Shown: positions 52,131 to 62,800 of the stretch, piece by piece
How the letters are laid out: every line of letters starts with the position of its first letter
Numbering within the stretch: position 1 is the first letter of the stretch
From: Mixophyes australis
Taxonomy: Eukaryota > Chordata > Amphibia > Anura > Limnodynastidae
Assembly: GCA_036250195.1 (NCBI GenBank)
Contig: JAVHZZ010000001.1
Span: 381,717,907-381,781,906, forward strand
Length of the DNA: 64,000 nucleotides
Direction: 5' to 3'
The notes under the pieces: model-generated
The model's database searches: none
What the model saw: only the letters and a program-made list of their open reading frames with translations
Told to the model about the DNA's origin: nothing
Position numbers and translations under genes: made by a program

Positions 52131-53600
52131 ACCTGTGGTCGCTGTTAGCAGGATCCTCCATCATCCCTACATCATTCTTTAGACCGGAATTTCCAATAAA
52201 AACTGTGATTAGTAGAAAAACACATTTTTCAATGCAGTTAGCACCATTATGTGGTCAGTTATTACCCCAAACTATTTCACAAGGCCCCTAGTTGCCTGCA
52301 GATGTTTATGAGACATGTTCTGTGTCTTTTGGCCTGTGGGACTCATTTCTTGTGTTCATCACCCGTATATGAATCAAAGCACAGAACACAGACCTATTCA
52401 ATTAATGTGAACTGTTTATAATATATGAATTTAACAAAAAGATATTTTTTTAATTTTATTTTTTCCCCAAGAAAAACATTTATAAGGATGCAATTAATGT
52501 CTATTGTGCATGAAAAACATTTTTGCAGTTGCTATCATTGCAAACATATGTTCTAGCAGACATAGCCATCATCCCTAGTAATCGGCCTGGAGCATGAGAT
52601 ACAGCTGAAAAACAGGTACCTTAGAGATGCCCATAACTTGAATAGCTCAAGCTTAGCATCCCTTTACTGCACATCAACTATGGGCATACGCCCTTCCCAA
52701 CCCCATTCCCTCCCTGAAATCATAAGCTGTTGTAAGTGTCCTTTACACTCAAATATTAATTGGAAGTTGCTGCGTCCTTTGGGGCATGGTTTGGCTCTGG
52801 GTATGCGCAGATTAATTATGCTCATTATACACAAAAAATGGCAGTTACACTCCTTAGTGAATCAGGCCCATAGTGTAAAGCATGCAAAATGTGATATTAC
52901 TGTTATTTTAGTATATTTGTTGTTGGTGTTTCACAGATGGTTGTGCCTGCATCTTGATAACCTCAATCTCATCCTTCTCCTCCAGCTGATCCTCTGATTC
53001 CACCATGTCTACCAATAACTCCTCCTTCACCTATAACTTCTCCATATCCACCATGTCCACCACCTCCACCTGCATCTCCATATTCACCATGTCTACTCCC
53101 TCCTACTTCTCCACATCCACCACATCAAACTCCTCCTCATTCTCTTGCTGATTCTCTACCAATCTAACTTCTATTGGTCTACAATCTCCTTCTGCCTCAT
53201 GTTCTCCTGTTCTGATTACTATTTATAAGAGTTTATTTATTTGGTAGGTTGATTTTTCAATGGCAGGACTATGGGATGTAAACAATATATTGCAAGAGGA
53301 TTATTATATAAAACCTCTATCTGTTATTGAGAATACTGGGCCTGATTCATTAAGGAAAGTTAAGTAAAAAAGTAAAAAAAAATTACCTGGACAAACCCAT
53401 GTTACAAGGCAAGGGATGCAAATTAGTTTATTATTTTGCACATAAGAAAATACTGGCTGATTTTTATGTAGCACACAAATACTTGATAGCTTATTTGCAC
53501 ACTAAAATTTAAAGTTGATCTATGACATGCCCTACCCCAAATATAAATCTGCCATCACAGTTTTAATTTAACTCCCCCTCCAATACAAAATGGTTTTGCC
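52131..53600. other. non-coding DNA with MITE-type ends and a pyrimidine-rich tract
   Basis: 'ccttagtgaatcaggccca' (52851-52870) and 'gggcctgattcattaagg' (53339-53356) are inverted copies of a terminal motif also present at 26386-26405; each may end a separate MITE. Between them, 52960-53130 is a TCC/CCACC-rich low-complexity tract. No gene recognised. Confidence 0.45.
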
Positions 53601-54143
53601 TTACTTAAGTTGGGTACACACTACACTGTTTTCGTCCAATAATCAGCTGAAACAGCCGACATACGACCGCTCGTTCAAAAGTCTGGTCAGTGTGTACAGT
53701 TACACGATCGTCGAAAGTCTGCCCAAATGGGCGATTCTCGCCTCATTTGGTTGGTCGTACCGTTTAATATTTTCGTTCCAATCTCGTTTCCGCAGTGTAG
53801 TGTGTATAGACTTCCGACAGATCCACGACAATCCTCCGATACTTCCTCTACCTGGGGGGCGTGTGTATGTAAATTTTTGATGTCAATCCCAGTCCCACGT
53901 GGTGCGGAATCCGCACATCACAGACTTGTGTTTTGTATAGATGTGTATTGCACCTGTCTGGCTGTAGACCGTTACACATGTAAACGCCATATTAACCTTT
54001 ATTACATAATGAATATGCCCCAATATGTCTGAAATACTCGGAATAAACCACACAGTGTTAACGCAACACTTTTATTGCTGGTAAAAAAAAATAGCAATGT
54101 CAAACTTCTCTAGTACAATATGAAAAGTGAACAAAAAGTAGTA

Positions 54144-55036
54144 TTATAGTGAAATGGTGGTACTGGTTTGTGGCACAACAGTTGCAAACAGCATATACAT
54201 ATCATCGAAAGTATTATCAAGGATTTTGATTTTTCTCTTAATGTTCGCAATATTGGCTTTCATTTTTTCAAATGATCGTAGAGCTCGGCGACATTTTTTC
54301 CCTCTTCCAAACTTTTGTCTGATATGACGATGGTATCTATGAAGCAAGAAACTACAAAGGTTTTACTATTTCGCTTCTATCTCTGTACTAAAGTTAATAC
54401 AAGTTTTATTCCAACACCTGACATGTGCTCACCTTGCACACTGCTCGAGATCACTTTGTGTTGTGGTCCCTCGGGCACATATATTTTTTCGCGTTTTATC
54501 ACAGGTGTAATTACATCAGTGGTATCTACAGAGGCCTTGTCACCGTTAATTCTTGCTTCTGACAAAACAATAATCATACGTTTGCATTGCTTCATGTGAC
54601 AGTAGAATGAAATACATAAAGTCCTCCATACAGGTACATTACACGACTACACGTGCTACTCACTTTTTTTTATGTTTTTACGGATTCGCTCCAGTCTCCT
54701 AGATCCTTTATTTTTAAGGTCCGACCACCTCTTCTGGACTTGGAATTTATTTCTTTTTTTTTCAAGTTTTTCCTTCAGTAATCGCAGTAGTTTTTGCAAT
54801 TCCTTTCTATTATTCACTTTTCTGTACTTTCGCTTTTGACAGTTGTAGTCGTACTGGTCCAATACTTTGACCATCATCTCCATCTCTCTAGGGCTCATTG
54901 ACTTTGCTATTTTACCTGCAGTACATTCTTCTTTAGCATCTCCATCCCCCTCTGTAACTTTTCCTACATTTGTTGGCCCTTCCGGCACAATTTGTGCCTG
55001 CGTCTCCGTCTCCATTGCTTCCACCCCCACTAACAC
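54144..55036 (-). pseudogene. Myb/SANT-like accessory protein of Harbinger element (exon-like blocks)
   Basis: Block 1 (54664-55036) encodes an acidic start and a Myb/SANT-like helix set ('SPREMEMMVKVLDQYDY', 'RKELQKLLRLLKEKLEKK', 'VQKRWSDLKNK'); the RWSDLK helix is typical of Harbinger DNA-binding partners. It ends at a GTGAGT donor. Block 2 (54433-54558) lies between a 'ttgttttgtcag' acceptor and a GTGAGC donor. Block 3 (about 54144-54336) follows a 'cttcatag' acceptor and is Lys/Arg-rich with a terminal helix, then a stop. Blocks 1 and 2 join in phase; the 2-3 junction as drawn is off by one, so a boundary is wrong or the gene is decayed. Such proteins recruit the transposase to the ends and nucleus. 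Confidence 0.6.
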
Positions 55037-55355
55037 CTTCTCACGTTCCTCGGCACCAGACAGGCTCCTCTATAATTTTATACACTCTGACATGGGCATT
55101 TGTTTAGAGAATGGAGCATTGTGGGTGAAGACTATTCGTGTATAATAACCTAGTGTATCAGTGTTTTTTTTCCAGAACTGTAACTCGTTCATGACCATTA
55201 CATACAAAGGGATTTTACGATTCTTTGGAGCTGTACATTCGTTCACATATACGGTAAGTTATTTCTGATTGATACATACATGTGTACTTGCATTGTTGAA
55301 ATTTACAGCATGGATGGGACTTATGTTTCTTTTTATTATACCCAAACACATAATC

Positions 55356-57157
55356 ATAATGACATATGAAAGAAATGCTGACCTAGTGAAGGATTTTATT
55401 GAGACCTACAGGGCTCACCCATGTTTGTGGAAAGCCAAATCCAAGGAGTATTCTAACAGAATGATGCGAAACATTGCGATGCAAGAGCTTGTAAAAGCAT
55501 GTCTGCCATATCACCCTTGAGCAACTGTTGAATGGGCAAAAAGCAAGATCCAGAACCTTAGGACTGTGTATAAAAAAGAATTAAATATAGTTGAAGCATC
55601 CAAAAAATCAGGAGCTGCAGCTGAAGACGTGTATGTGCCAAAGCTTTGGTGCTTTGATATGTTACACTTTGTGAAGGACCAAGAAACACCACATACGTCC
55701 ATTAGCAGCATGCCCACAGACAGCAGTTCATCCCCAGAGGTAGAGCAAGCATATGATATACCTGCAAGCAGCACAGTAAGTACAGTACATTATGATGTTG
55801 TAATGTAACAGATTTATTAATGTTCAAACAATCAACAACACAATAACAATGCATAACATGTTTATAAATAGTCATATACAATCATTTTGCCCTGGCACGG
55901 CACCATCACCGTTGAAATATGAAAGGTAGGCCTAACGATTTAATTTTGCCACTGAACAACTGTTTTTAGAGTGGCCACACTCTAATGGTGTTAAGCCCAC
56001 TACCTCCATGTCCTCGCCATTACTTTCCACATTGACCTGAGTGGTACCGCCACTATTGCTTTTACGCCGCAGAAAGTTATGCAGAACACAACAGGCCATC
56101 ACAACTTTGTCAATTTTGTCCAAACGCAGGTTGATTGTCGACTGAAAAACTCTGAACCTGTTGCTTAGAATCCCAAAGGCATTTTCAATGACAGACTGAG
56201 CACGTGACAGTCTGTAATTAAATATACGCCTTTCATGGGTCATATTTCTTTGCGGGTATGGTTTTAATACATTCCCATGCAATGCAAAGGCGTCATCTGC
56301 CACAAACACAAAGTTTAATCCATATTTTGTGCTGCTCCGCAATGGAAGGTTTAGGGCATTGTTTTGTAGTTTGTTATGGAAGGCACTATGCTCCAATGCC
56401 CCACCTTCTGAGACTCTTCCATTTTTCCCAATGTCCACAAATAGGAAATCATAGTTCGCATCCACGATGGCCATTAAAATAATGCTGAAAAACCCTTTGT
56501 AGTTGTAGTTGTAGAAGAAAGATCCACTGTTTGATGCTGGCATGATTCGGACATGTTTGCCATCAATAGTACCACCGCAATTTGGGAAATTCCACAGTCT
56601 CTCAAAGTCTTCCGCTATCACTTTCCAGTCTGCTTCGGTCGATGGAAACTGAAATATAAAGATGTGTACATAGGTTACATTTGAACATGCATGCAATTGC
56701 ATCACCTCATTCGTTTGCTCTTTTTCAGCCTGCACTACTGTCTGATGGGCTCTTGCTGGAAGTTGAAGTTGCTACAACAATTTATTCCACTCCACGTGAA
56801 AGCCAGCTAACTGCAGACAGGCAAGATGCGACCCAAGGTGATACACCAGCAAAAATAAATCAGAAGCGAAAGAGACGCAGAATACATGAAATACCAGAAA
56901 GTGATGCACTAGCAGAAAGGATGCTTGATTGCACTAACAGTCTGTTAACACCAAGAAAGGAACAGGATACATTTGAGTTACTCGCATCAACATTAGCTAG
57001 CAAAATGAGAAGTAGTAGCAAGCGCATACAAACTGAAATGGAGCGGCTGCTGTGTGACGTCATGTGTAGGGCTTCCACTGAAGAATTGTGGCCATACACA
57101 TGTCTTTTCTCAACTAACCATAGTGTTATGTGCATATTGTCGCTAACCAATAACGAT
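55356..57157 (+). pseudogene. MADF-domain protein of Harbinger element, two exons
   Basis: Exon 1 (55356-55775) starts ATG (MTYERNADLVKDFIET) and carries a MADF/Myb-like domain: 'YRAHPCLWKAKSKEYSNR', then 'KSKIQNLRTVYKKEL' and 'DVYVPKLWCFDMLHFVKDQE'. A TGA at 55518-55520 breaks it mid-domain. A GTAAGT donor follows at 55776. Exon 2 begins at 56729 after 'gctctttttcag', joins in phase, and holds a basic patch 'NQKRKRRRIHEI' and a helical 'TFELLASTLASKMR' tail. No stop occurs before the retroviral LTR at 57158, so its C-terminus is cut. The 953-bp intron contains the transposase exon on the other strand. Confidence 0.7.
55932..56648 (-). CDS. HARBI1-type transposase, main catalytic exon
   Basis: The exon starts after an acceptor 'tatatttcag' (CAG at 56651-56649). 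It encodes 'FPSTEADWKVIAEDFERLWN', 'CGGTIDGKHVRI', 'VDANYDFLFVDIGKNGRVSE', 'FVADDAFALHGNVLKPYP', 'SRAQSVIENAFGILSNRFRV' and 'ACCVLHNFLRR'. These are the conserved blocks of DDE_Tnp_4/HARBI1 transposases, including the VADDAF and IENAFG motifs. There is no stop or frameshift in about 238 codons. The upstream exon that would carry the N-terminal helix-turn-helix region is not identified and may lie beyond the ERV. It makes the double-strand cuts at element ends. Confidence 0.88.
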   Translation of the reverse strand, partial: FPSTEADWKVIAEDFERLWNFPNCGGTIDGKHVRIMPASNSGSFFYNYNYKGFFSIILMAIVDANYDFLFVDIGKNGRVSEGGALEHSAFHNKLQNNALNLPLRSSTKYGLNFVFVADDAFALHGNVLKPYPQRNMTHERRIFNYRLSRAQSVIENAFGILSNRFRVFQSTINLRLDKIDKVVMACCVLHNFLRRKSNSGGTTQVNVESNGEDMEVVGLTPLECGHSKNSCSVAKLNR

Positions 57158-57963
57158 TGTCGAACCTCGATTTGTGTTTCCAACGCACAAAGATTTATTC
57201 GCAATAAGTGGAAAAAAATATGCTCAAGCGAAGTAATAGTAAATACAGCCGTTACTTATCGCAGGCGCTCTGGATCCAGTGCAGTCATTCAATCCTGAAG
57301 TCTGGGGACAAGAAGTCTGCACTCTGGATCACAAGCTGCTGCTTATATACACAATGAAATACAGTAATACAATGAAGATGGTATGGCTTGCATCTATTGG
57401 TCCGGGTCTCAGGAATGTCCAAGGGGTCGTCAATCATTGGCTGGTTCATCCTAAGGAATCCAAAGGAGGGGGTCATCTCTGCAGGGGGTATGCTCTGCTC
57501 TTCCCGCCAGAATTCCTTAGTCTTAAGTAGTTCATAATTCCCTATCATTCATAACTTGCGTATGCACTCTGCGATTCCCTCGCAGAGTGCACCAAACAGT
57601 AGGGTATGTAACAAGGTTCGTTATGATACCACTCATGATGTTATTCCTTTAACCCGTTCTGTGTATTTCACTAATATGCATGTAACTCTGATATAACATA
57701 TAAATACTACTATATTTCGACATAACTGACTATGTGTTGCAACTACCAATAATGTGTACTATTTTATAAGTATGCGTGTTTGTGCGAATGTATGGTAAAA
57801 GACCAATTACTGTTGCTGCCACGTGTAGTGGATGCGTACGCCCTTTCACGCCGTAGCGTGCCCTTGTACGTCATAGCGTACCGTACGCATCTTTTCAGAC
57901 AAAGACAACCTAGTTTGCTAGACTTTAATTGAAATGACTTTATCCAATTTACTGACTTCGACA
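57158..57963 (-). repeat. 3' LTR of the endogenous retrovirus (806 bp)
   Basis: Ends are the 7-bp inverted pair TGTCGAA...TTCGACA. On minus a TATA box (TATATAAG, 57349-57342) is followed about 145 bp later by AATAAA (57199-57194), about 36 bp before the LTR end. This gives a U3 of about 640 bp, a short R and a short U5. The U3 includes 'tatgacgtac' (CRE-like), 'cacgtg' and an ATTGG box within a CpG-rich patch at about 57815-57895. Confidence 0.85.
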
Positions 57964-57976
57964 GTTCCACCCTTTG
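57964..57976 (-). promoter_or_regulatory. polypurine tract of the endogenous retrovirus
   Basis: On minus 'caaagggtggaac' directly precedes TGTCGAAG. It is short and imperfect, but in the right place for plus-strand priming. Confidence 0.55.
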
Positions 57977-58117
57977 ATAGTGTAATAAACTATCACCCAA
58001 TCACCGTTTCAAGTTCAGGATTATACAATACTTCTTCACAGACCATGATCTCGGTATCTGGTACCACCCTTTCAGTCTCTTTCTCAGTGTTACTCCCATG
58101 AGACCGTTTTCCACACT

Positions 58118-59782
58118 TCAACACAGTAGGAACACATTTGCAACTAAACCAATTGCTAAGATGACACCTAGTATAAGGAGAAGGAGCTTACCTACACTCG
58201 CAATCATTTCCTGTACCCACTCCCCCAGACCGGAGAACCATTTTGCTGGGTTCAACCATGAGAACCAACCCGCCACCTTTTCCCCGACCTCATATAACGA
58301 AGAATTATGGCTCTTTCGAAATTCCCATTTCAGCTGCAAAATTTCATCCATCTTCCGGTCTATAACCTCTTTAGGGTCTTCCGTATTATTAGTAATGTAC
58401 GTGCAACATTTGACACCGAACTGGGTGGCCAGTGTCACACAGTACCCACCAGTAATAGAGGTGAGATAATTTAGTACCAGTCTATGTTGCACCAACTCCT
58501 TTTTGTACGCTTGTAGCTCCCTTCCTGTATACCTGAAAGTGTCATCATACATCTCGGTGATATTATCTATTAATTTAGCTAGGTCTTGGATATATTTAAA
58601 GTTTAATGTTCCCAGAGCGGTCCTGGTGAGATCTAGAGCAACCATAACTTGGAAACCAGCAGTTTCACTAATCAATTTTGTAGCTATGGGTTCCTCACCA
58701 GGAATCATATTTCTCTTGCCACGGTGTTCATACTGTGTGTGTATGTATGGTGGTGATGTAGTCTTGTGAATATCTACCATTTCTTCATGAGTAATAGTCA
58801 TGATTTCAGGAACCAGTTTAGCTAAGAAACACAAGCCCTTGGAACTCGGAGTCACCCAGGAATAAGCTTTCCTCCCACAAACAAAATACACATCATCAGG
58901 GAGAACATAAGGAACAGTATGCCCATGAATTATATCACACAGAGTTTTGATAAAACTACCCATGCCTAGTGTCTCCATCTGCTCTAGACACGTGTCGGCA
59001 TTAATGATATTTTCACATTTATCTGTAGAGACTTTTCCAATAGATACTTTCTTATGTTTGGTTATACGCCCTAACTTGTGACTTCCATCAGCATTCCTGC
59101 CTAGTAGTGACCTTGTGAGTCTCTCTCTAAAATGAGTGTGACGAGCCATTGTCTGATCTGATAGGTCAGCCTCCCAATTCTCCAGGCGCTTTGCATGAGA
59201 TATGTTTAGGCACAGCAAAGATCTGCCTATGGAGTATTGTCGAAGCGTCAGACTAGGGGACCTAGTGTTATTGTACCTCCCTTCTATGGGCCTCCCACCC
59301 CTTAATTCGAGTACTTCGGATATGTTTAGAGGGAATGGCACTAGTCCTATGTTATGCTGCCCTTGAGGCACGTGAGAGCACACCCAACACTCAGTTTGGT
59401 TTAGCACCTTACCCACCAGGGAGTGATAATCCTCCAAAGGATGCCCGCCTATATTCAGAGTACTGGGGGACTGGCATCGTTGGATGCATCTCTCGTCAAC
59501 TAGGGAGTTGCAGAACTTGCAGATACAATACTCATCAGACAATAGCCCCTCACACTGCCTCCGAGTTCCTGAGCTAGCAGACCTTTTCATAACCCCTGGA
59601 CCAAGTTTGATAATGGGCTGCTCAGGATATCCTATTAACTTTTCTTCGGCCTCTATTTCATCCGTATCACTCCCAGAACTCTCCTCCGTCCTCCATCCTC
59701 CTTCACAAAAATAGAATGTCCTAGAAAAAGTAAAAACAAGGAAAATCCTGGAACAAAAGAAAAATAAAAACCGCCACTCCAT
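58118..59782 (-). CDS. env: env of the endogenous retrovirus
   Basis: The first in-frame ATG is 59782-59780, giving about 554 residues; the open frame upstream to 59830 starts only with TTG. Numbering below counts from 59830. A hydrophobic signal-like stretch lies at 18-42. The surface subunit has a CWVC motif at 149-152, the CxxC isomerase-type motif of gamma-type Env. A furin-type RGKR is at 370-373. The transmembrane subunit has a heptad-like helix at about 395-455, a Gly-Gly-Tyr-Cys at 461-464 and Cys-Cys at 475-476 (C-X10-CC rather than the usual C-X6-CC). A membrane anchor at about 545-570 lies at the very C-terminus, with almost no cytoplasmic tail. It mediates receptor binding and fusion in the exogenous state. 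It is expected to be made from a spliced RNA. No disruption seen. Confidence 0.9.
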   Translation of the reverse strand: MEWRFLFFFCSRIFLVFTFSRTFYFCEGGWRTEESSGSDTDEIEAEEKLIGYPEQPIIKLGPGVMKRSASSGTRRQCEGLLSDEYCICKFCNSLVDERCIQRCQSPSTLNIGGHPLEDYHSLVGKVLNQTECWVCSHVPQGQHNIGLVPFPLNISEVLELRGGRPIEGRYNNTRSPSLTLRQYSIGRSLLCLNISHAKRLENWEADLSDQTMARHTHFRERLTRSLLGRNADGSHKLGRITKHKKVSIGKVSTDKCENIINADTCLEQMETLGMGSFIKTLCDIIHGHTVPYVLPDDVYFVCGRKAYSWVTPSSKGLCFLAKLVPEIMTITHEEMVDIHKTTSPPYIHTQYEHRGKRNMIPGEEPIATKLISETAGFQVMVALDLTRTALGTLNFKYIQDLAKLIDNITEMYDDTFRYTGRELQAYKKELVQHRLVLNYLTSITGGYCVTLATQFGVKCCTYITNNTEDPKEVIDRKMDEILQLKWEFRKSHNSSLYEVGEKVAGWFSWLNPAKWFSGLGEWVQEMIASVGKLLLLILGVILAIGLVANVFLLC

Positions 59783-59839
59783 CGCTGGAAAGATAGTTCT
59801 GAGGTAACGTCTCTGGTTCAGGTGTCTCAACTGCAGGCT

Positions 59840-62800
59840 TTAGGTCTCCCGGAACAGGCTCACAAGTGACAGCTCTATGTCGTCGGTCTGAGTCTTGTCT
59901 TGCACTTTCTCCGGATTATGGACTCTCCTGCAGTGGGTGGAATGGACCCAAGTGTCTCTCTCTGCAACCTTCAGTGATGTAGTACTGGTCAGCAGCACTT
60001 GGTACGGGCCTTCCCAACGGTCTGTTAAACAACCTGAACGTAAGAAATTGCGGATCATAACATAGTCTCCAGGTTCAACATCATGACAGTTCGTCTCTGG
60101 CATACCAGGTGACAGCATTTTTAGTTTTTGTTGTTGTTGTTTCAGCTGTCTACTCATTCTTATAAGATATTGTACAGTCACTTCATTATTACACTTTAAG
60201 TCGTCTTGTGGACTCACGATCAAATGAGGTTGTCGTCCGAACAGTATCTCAAAGGGGGACAGATTAAGAGGAGGTCTAGGAGTGGTTCGAATGCTGTGGA
60301 GGACCAACGGCAAAGCCTCAGGCCATGCCAACCCAGTTTCAGCCATTATCTTACCTAGTTTGTTCTTGATAGTACCGTTTGCTCTCTCCACCTTACCACT
60401 GGCTTGTGGTCGGTAAGAAGTGTGAAGTCTGCTACTGATTCCCATGAGTTTACACATATTTTGGAAGACATCACCAGTAAAATGGGTACCCCTATCACTT
60501 TCAATGATTCTAGGGATACCGAACCTACACACAAAGTCTTGTACAATTTTCTTTGCAGTGCACACAGCAGTATTAGTGGCTGCCGGATATGCTTCTACCC
60601 AACCGGAAAACACATCAATACACACTAACACATACTTTAGATTCCTGCACGGTGGTAATTGGATATAGTCAATTTGTATTACCTGGAAAGGTCCGTCTGT
60701 AGGAGGGATGTGGGATGGCTCAGTTGGAATAGTTTTCCCAACATTTTTCCTCAAACAAGTAAGACATGACATTGCTTTCTTACCAGCTTGAGAGGAAAAT
60801 CCGGGAGCACACCAGTATGCTCTCACCAGTTTGCACATACCTTCTTTACCCAGGTGAGTCAGGCCGTGTGCTGCTTCAGCCAGGCTTGGATAGTATGTTC
60901 GGGGAGCTACAGGCTTACCTTGTCCATCCCTCCAGAGTCCTGAGGACTCTTGACCACATCCCTTCGCCTTCCAGACCGCCTTCTCCTGCAGGGAACACAA
61001 ATCTTGCATTTCAATTAATTTCTGCGTGTCTAATGTCTGAAAAACCATCATAGTCTCGGTCGATACAGTCATAGGTTGCCCTGCTGCCCATTTAGCAGCT
61101 TCGTCTGCCCTGTTGTTGCCCAATGACACTGGGTCTTCTTCAAAGGTATGGGCTTTGCACTTTATGACGGCTACTGTTCTGGGTAACTGTATCGCTGTCA
61201 GAAGTCCTTTTATGTGTTGTGAGTGTGCCACTGGTGTACCTGCTGCTGTCGTAAAGTTTCTAAGACGCCAAAGGGCCCCAAAATCATGCACTACCCCGAA
61301 GGCGTACCTAGAGTCAGTATATATGTTGGCTGATTTACCCTCTGCCAATTCACACGCTCTCCTTAGTGCTACTAGTTCCGCCACCTGGGCTGAGTGAGGT
61401 GGACCAAGGGGTTCAGCTTCTACCACATCCTGATCGTCTACAACAGCGTAACCAGTACATAGCTCTCCTGTCTCTGTCTGTCTATGGCAACTTCCGTCTG
61501 TATAAAACGTAAAATCTACATTTTCTAAGGGGGTGTCACGTATGTCGGGCCTTGCAGTAAAGGTCTGATTCAGGTGTTCCATACAGTCATGCATGTCAGT
61601 ATTCTTGCCTAACTCATCATCAACCAGGGTCTCCTCACCTCCCACCCTTTGTGTCTCTTGAGACACATACGGAAGGTATGTAGCTGGATTTAGGGTGCTA
61701 CATCGTTTGATGGTGATGTTTGAGGGTGCCATCAGGGCTAGTTCCCACTTTGTGAATCTAGCTGAAGAAACATGTCTGGTTTGGGCTGAATTTAACAGAG
61801 CTGATACAGCATGGGGTGTATAGATGGTTGAATTATGTCCTAATACTACATCCTCGCTCTTACTTACTAGAAGGGCCGTTGCTGCTACACTTCTGAGACA
61901 TGTTGGGAGTGACCTTGCCACATTGTCTAATTGTGCACTGTAGTATGCTACCGGTCTGCTAGCGTCACCATGTTTCTGTGTGAGGACACCTGCTGCACAG
62001 CCATCAGCTTCTGTACAAAATAGCTCAAAAGGCTTTTCATAATCAGGTATTCCCAATGCAGGTGCTCTTGTCAGACTATCTTTAAGATTAAAGAACGCTT
62101 GCTCCGACTCTTCTGTGTGTACGACACGTTCTGGTTTTGAGGAAGAGACTAGCTCCTGCAATGGTAATGCCAGAATAGAAAAACCTGGGATCCAGGACCT
62201 ACAGTATCCACACATCCCCAAGAAAGTACGAATCTGCTTCTGGCTCTGCGGCAGGGTCATGTGTTGTATGGCCTCAATTCTGTCGGTTGTCAGGTGTCTT
62301 AGCCCCTTAGTGAGGCAGTGTCCTAAGTATTTGACCTTAGTCTGACATGGCTGTAATTTATCCTTTGCCACCTTGTGCCCTGTTTGTGAAAGATGAAGCA
62401 ACAACAATTTAGTATCATGTAAACATGACATAAAAGAATCAGAGCACAACAACAAATCGTCCACATATTGAATTAGAACAGACCCATTGTGGGGTTGAAA
62501 GGATTGCAAACAGTCATGTAAGGCTTGGGAGAAAATACTGGGGCTGTCAATGAACCCCTGGGGTAGTCTGGTCCATGTGTATTGCACTCCCCTGTAGGAG
62601 AATGCAAAAAGGTATTGGCAGTCAGGGTGAAGAGGGACTGAAAAGAAAGCAGAACATAGATCAATGACAGTAAAATGACTGGCAGACGGTGGAATCTGCA
62701 TGAGGATGACAGCTGGATTCGGCACTACGGGGAATTGGCTCTCAACAACTTTGTTAATTCCCCTTAAGTCCTGGACTAATCTATAGCCCCTCCCCCCACT

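Larger units (their letters stand above)
53612..57157. mobile_element. PIF/Harbinger-like transposon, left end to ERV insertion point
   Basis: The left end begins 'gggtacacactacactg'; a 14-bp part (53615-53628) recurs inverted at 53793-53806. The element contains a HARBI1-type transposase (minus), a Myb/SANT-like protein (minus) and a MADF-domain protein (plus). The right end is not in view because an endogenous retrovirus starts at 57158. Transposase plus a Myb-type accessory protein is the known Harbinger arrangement. Confidence 0.8.
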
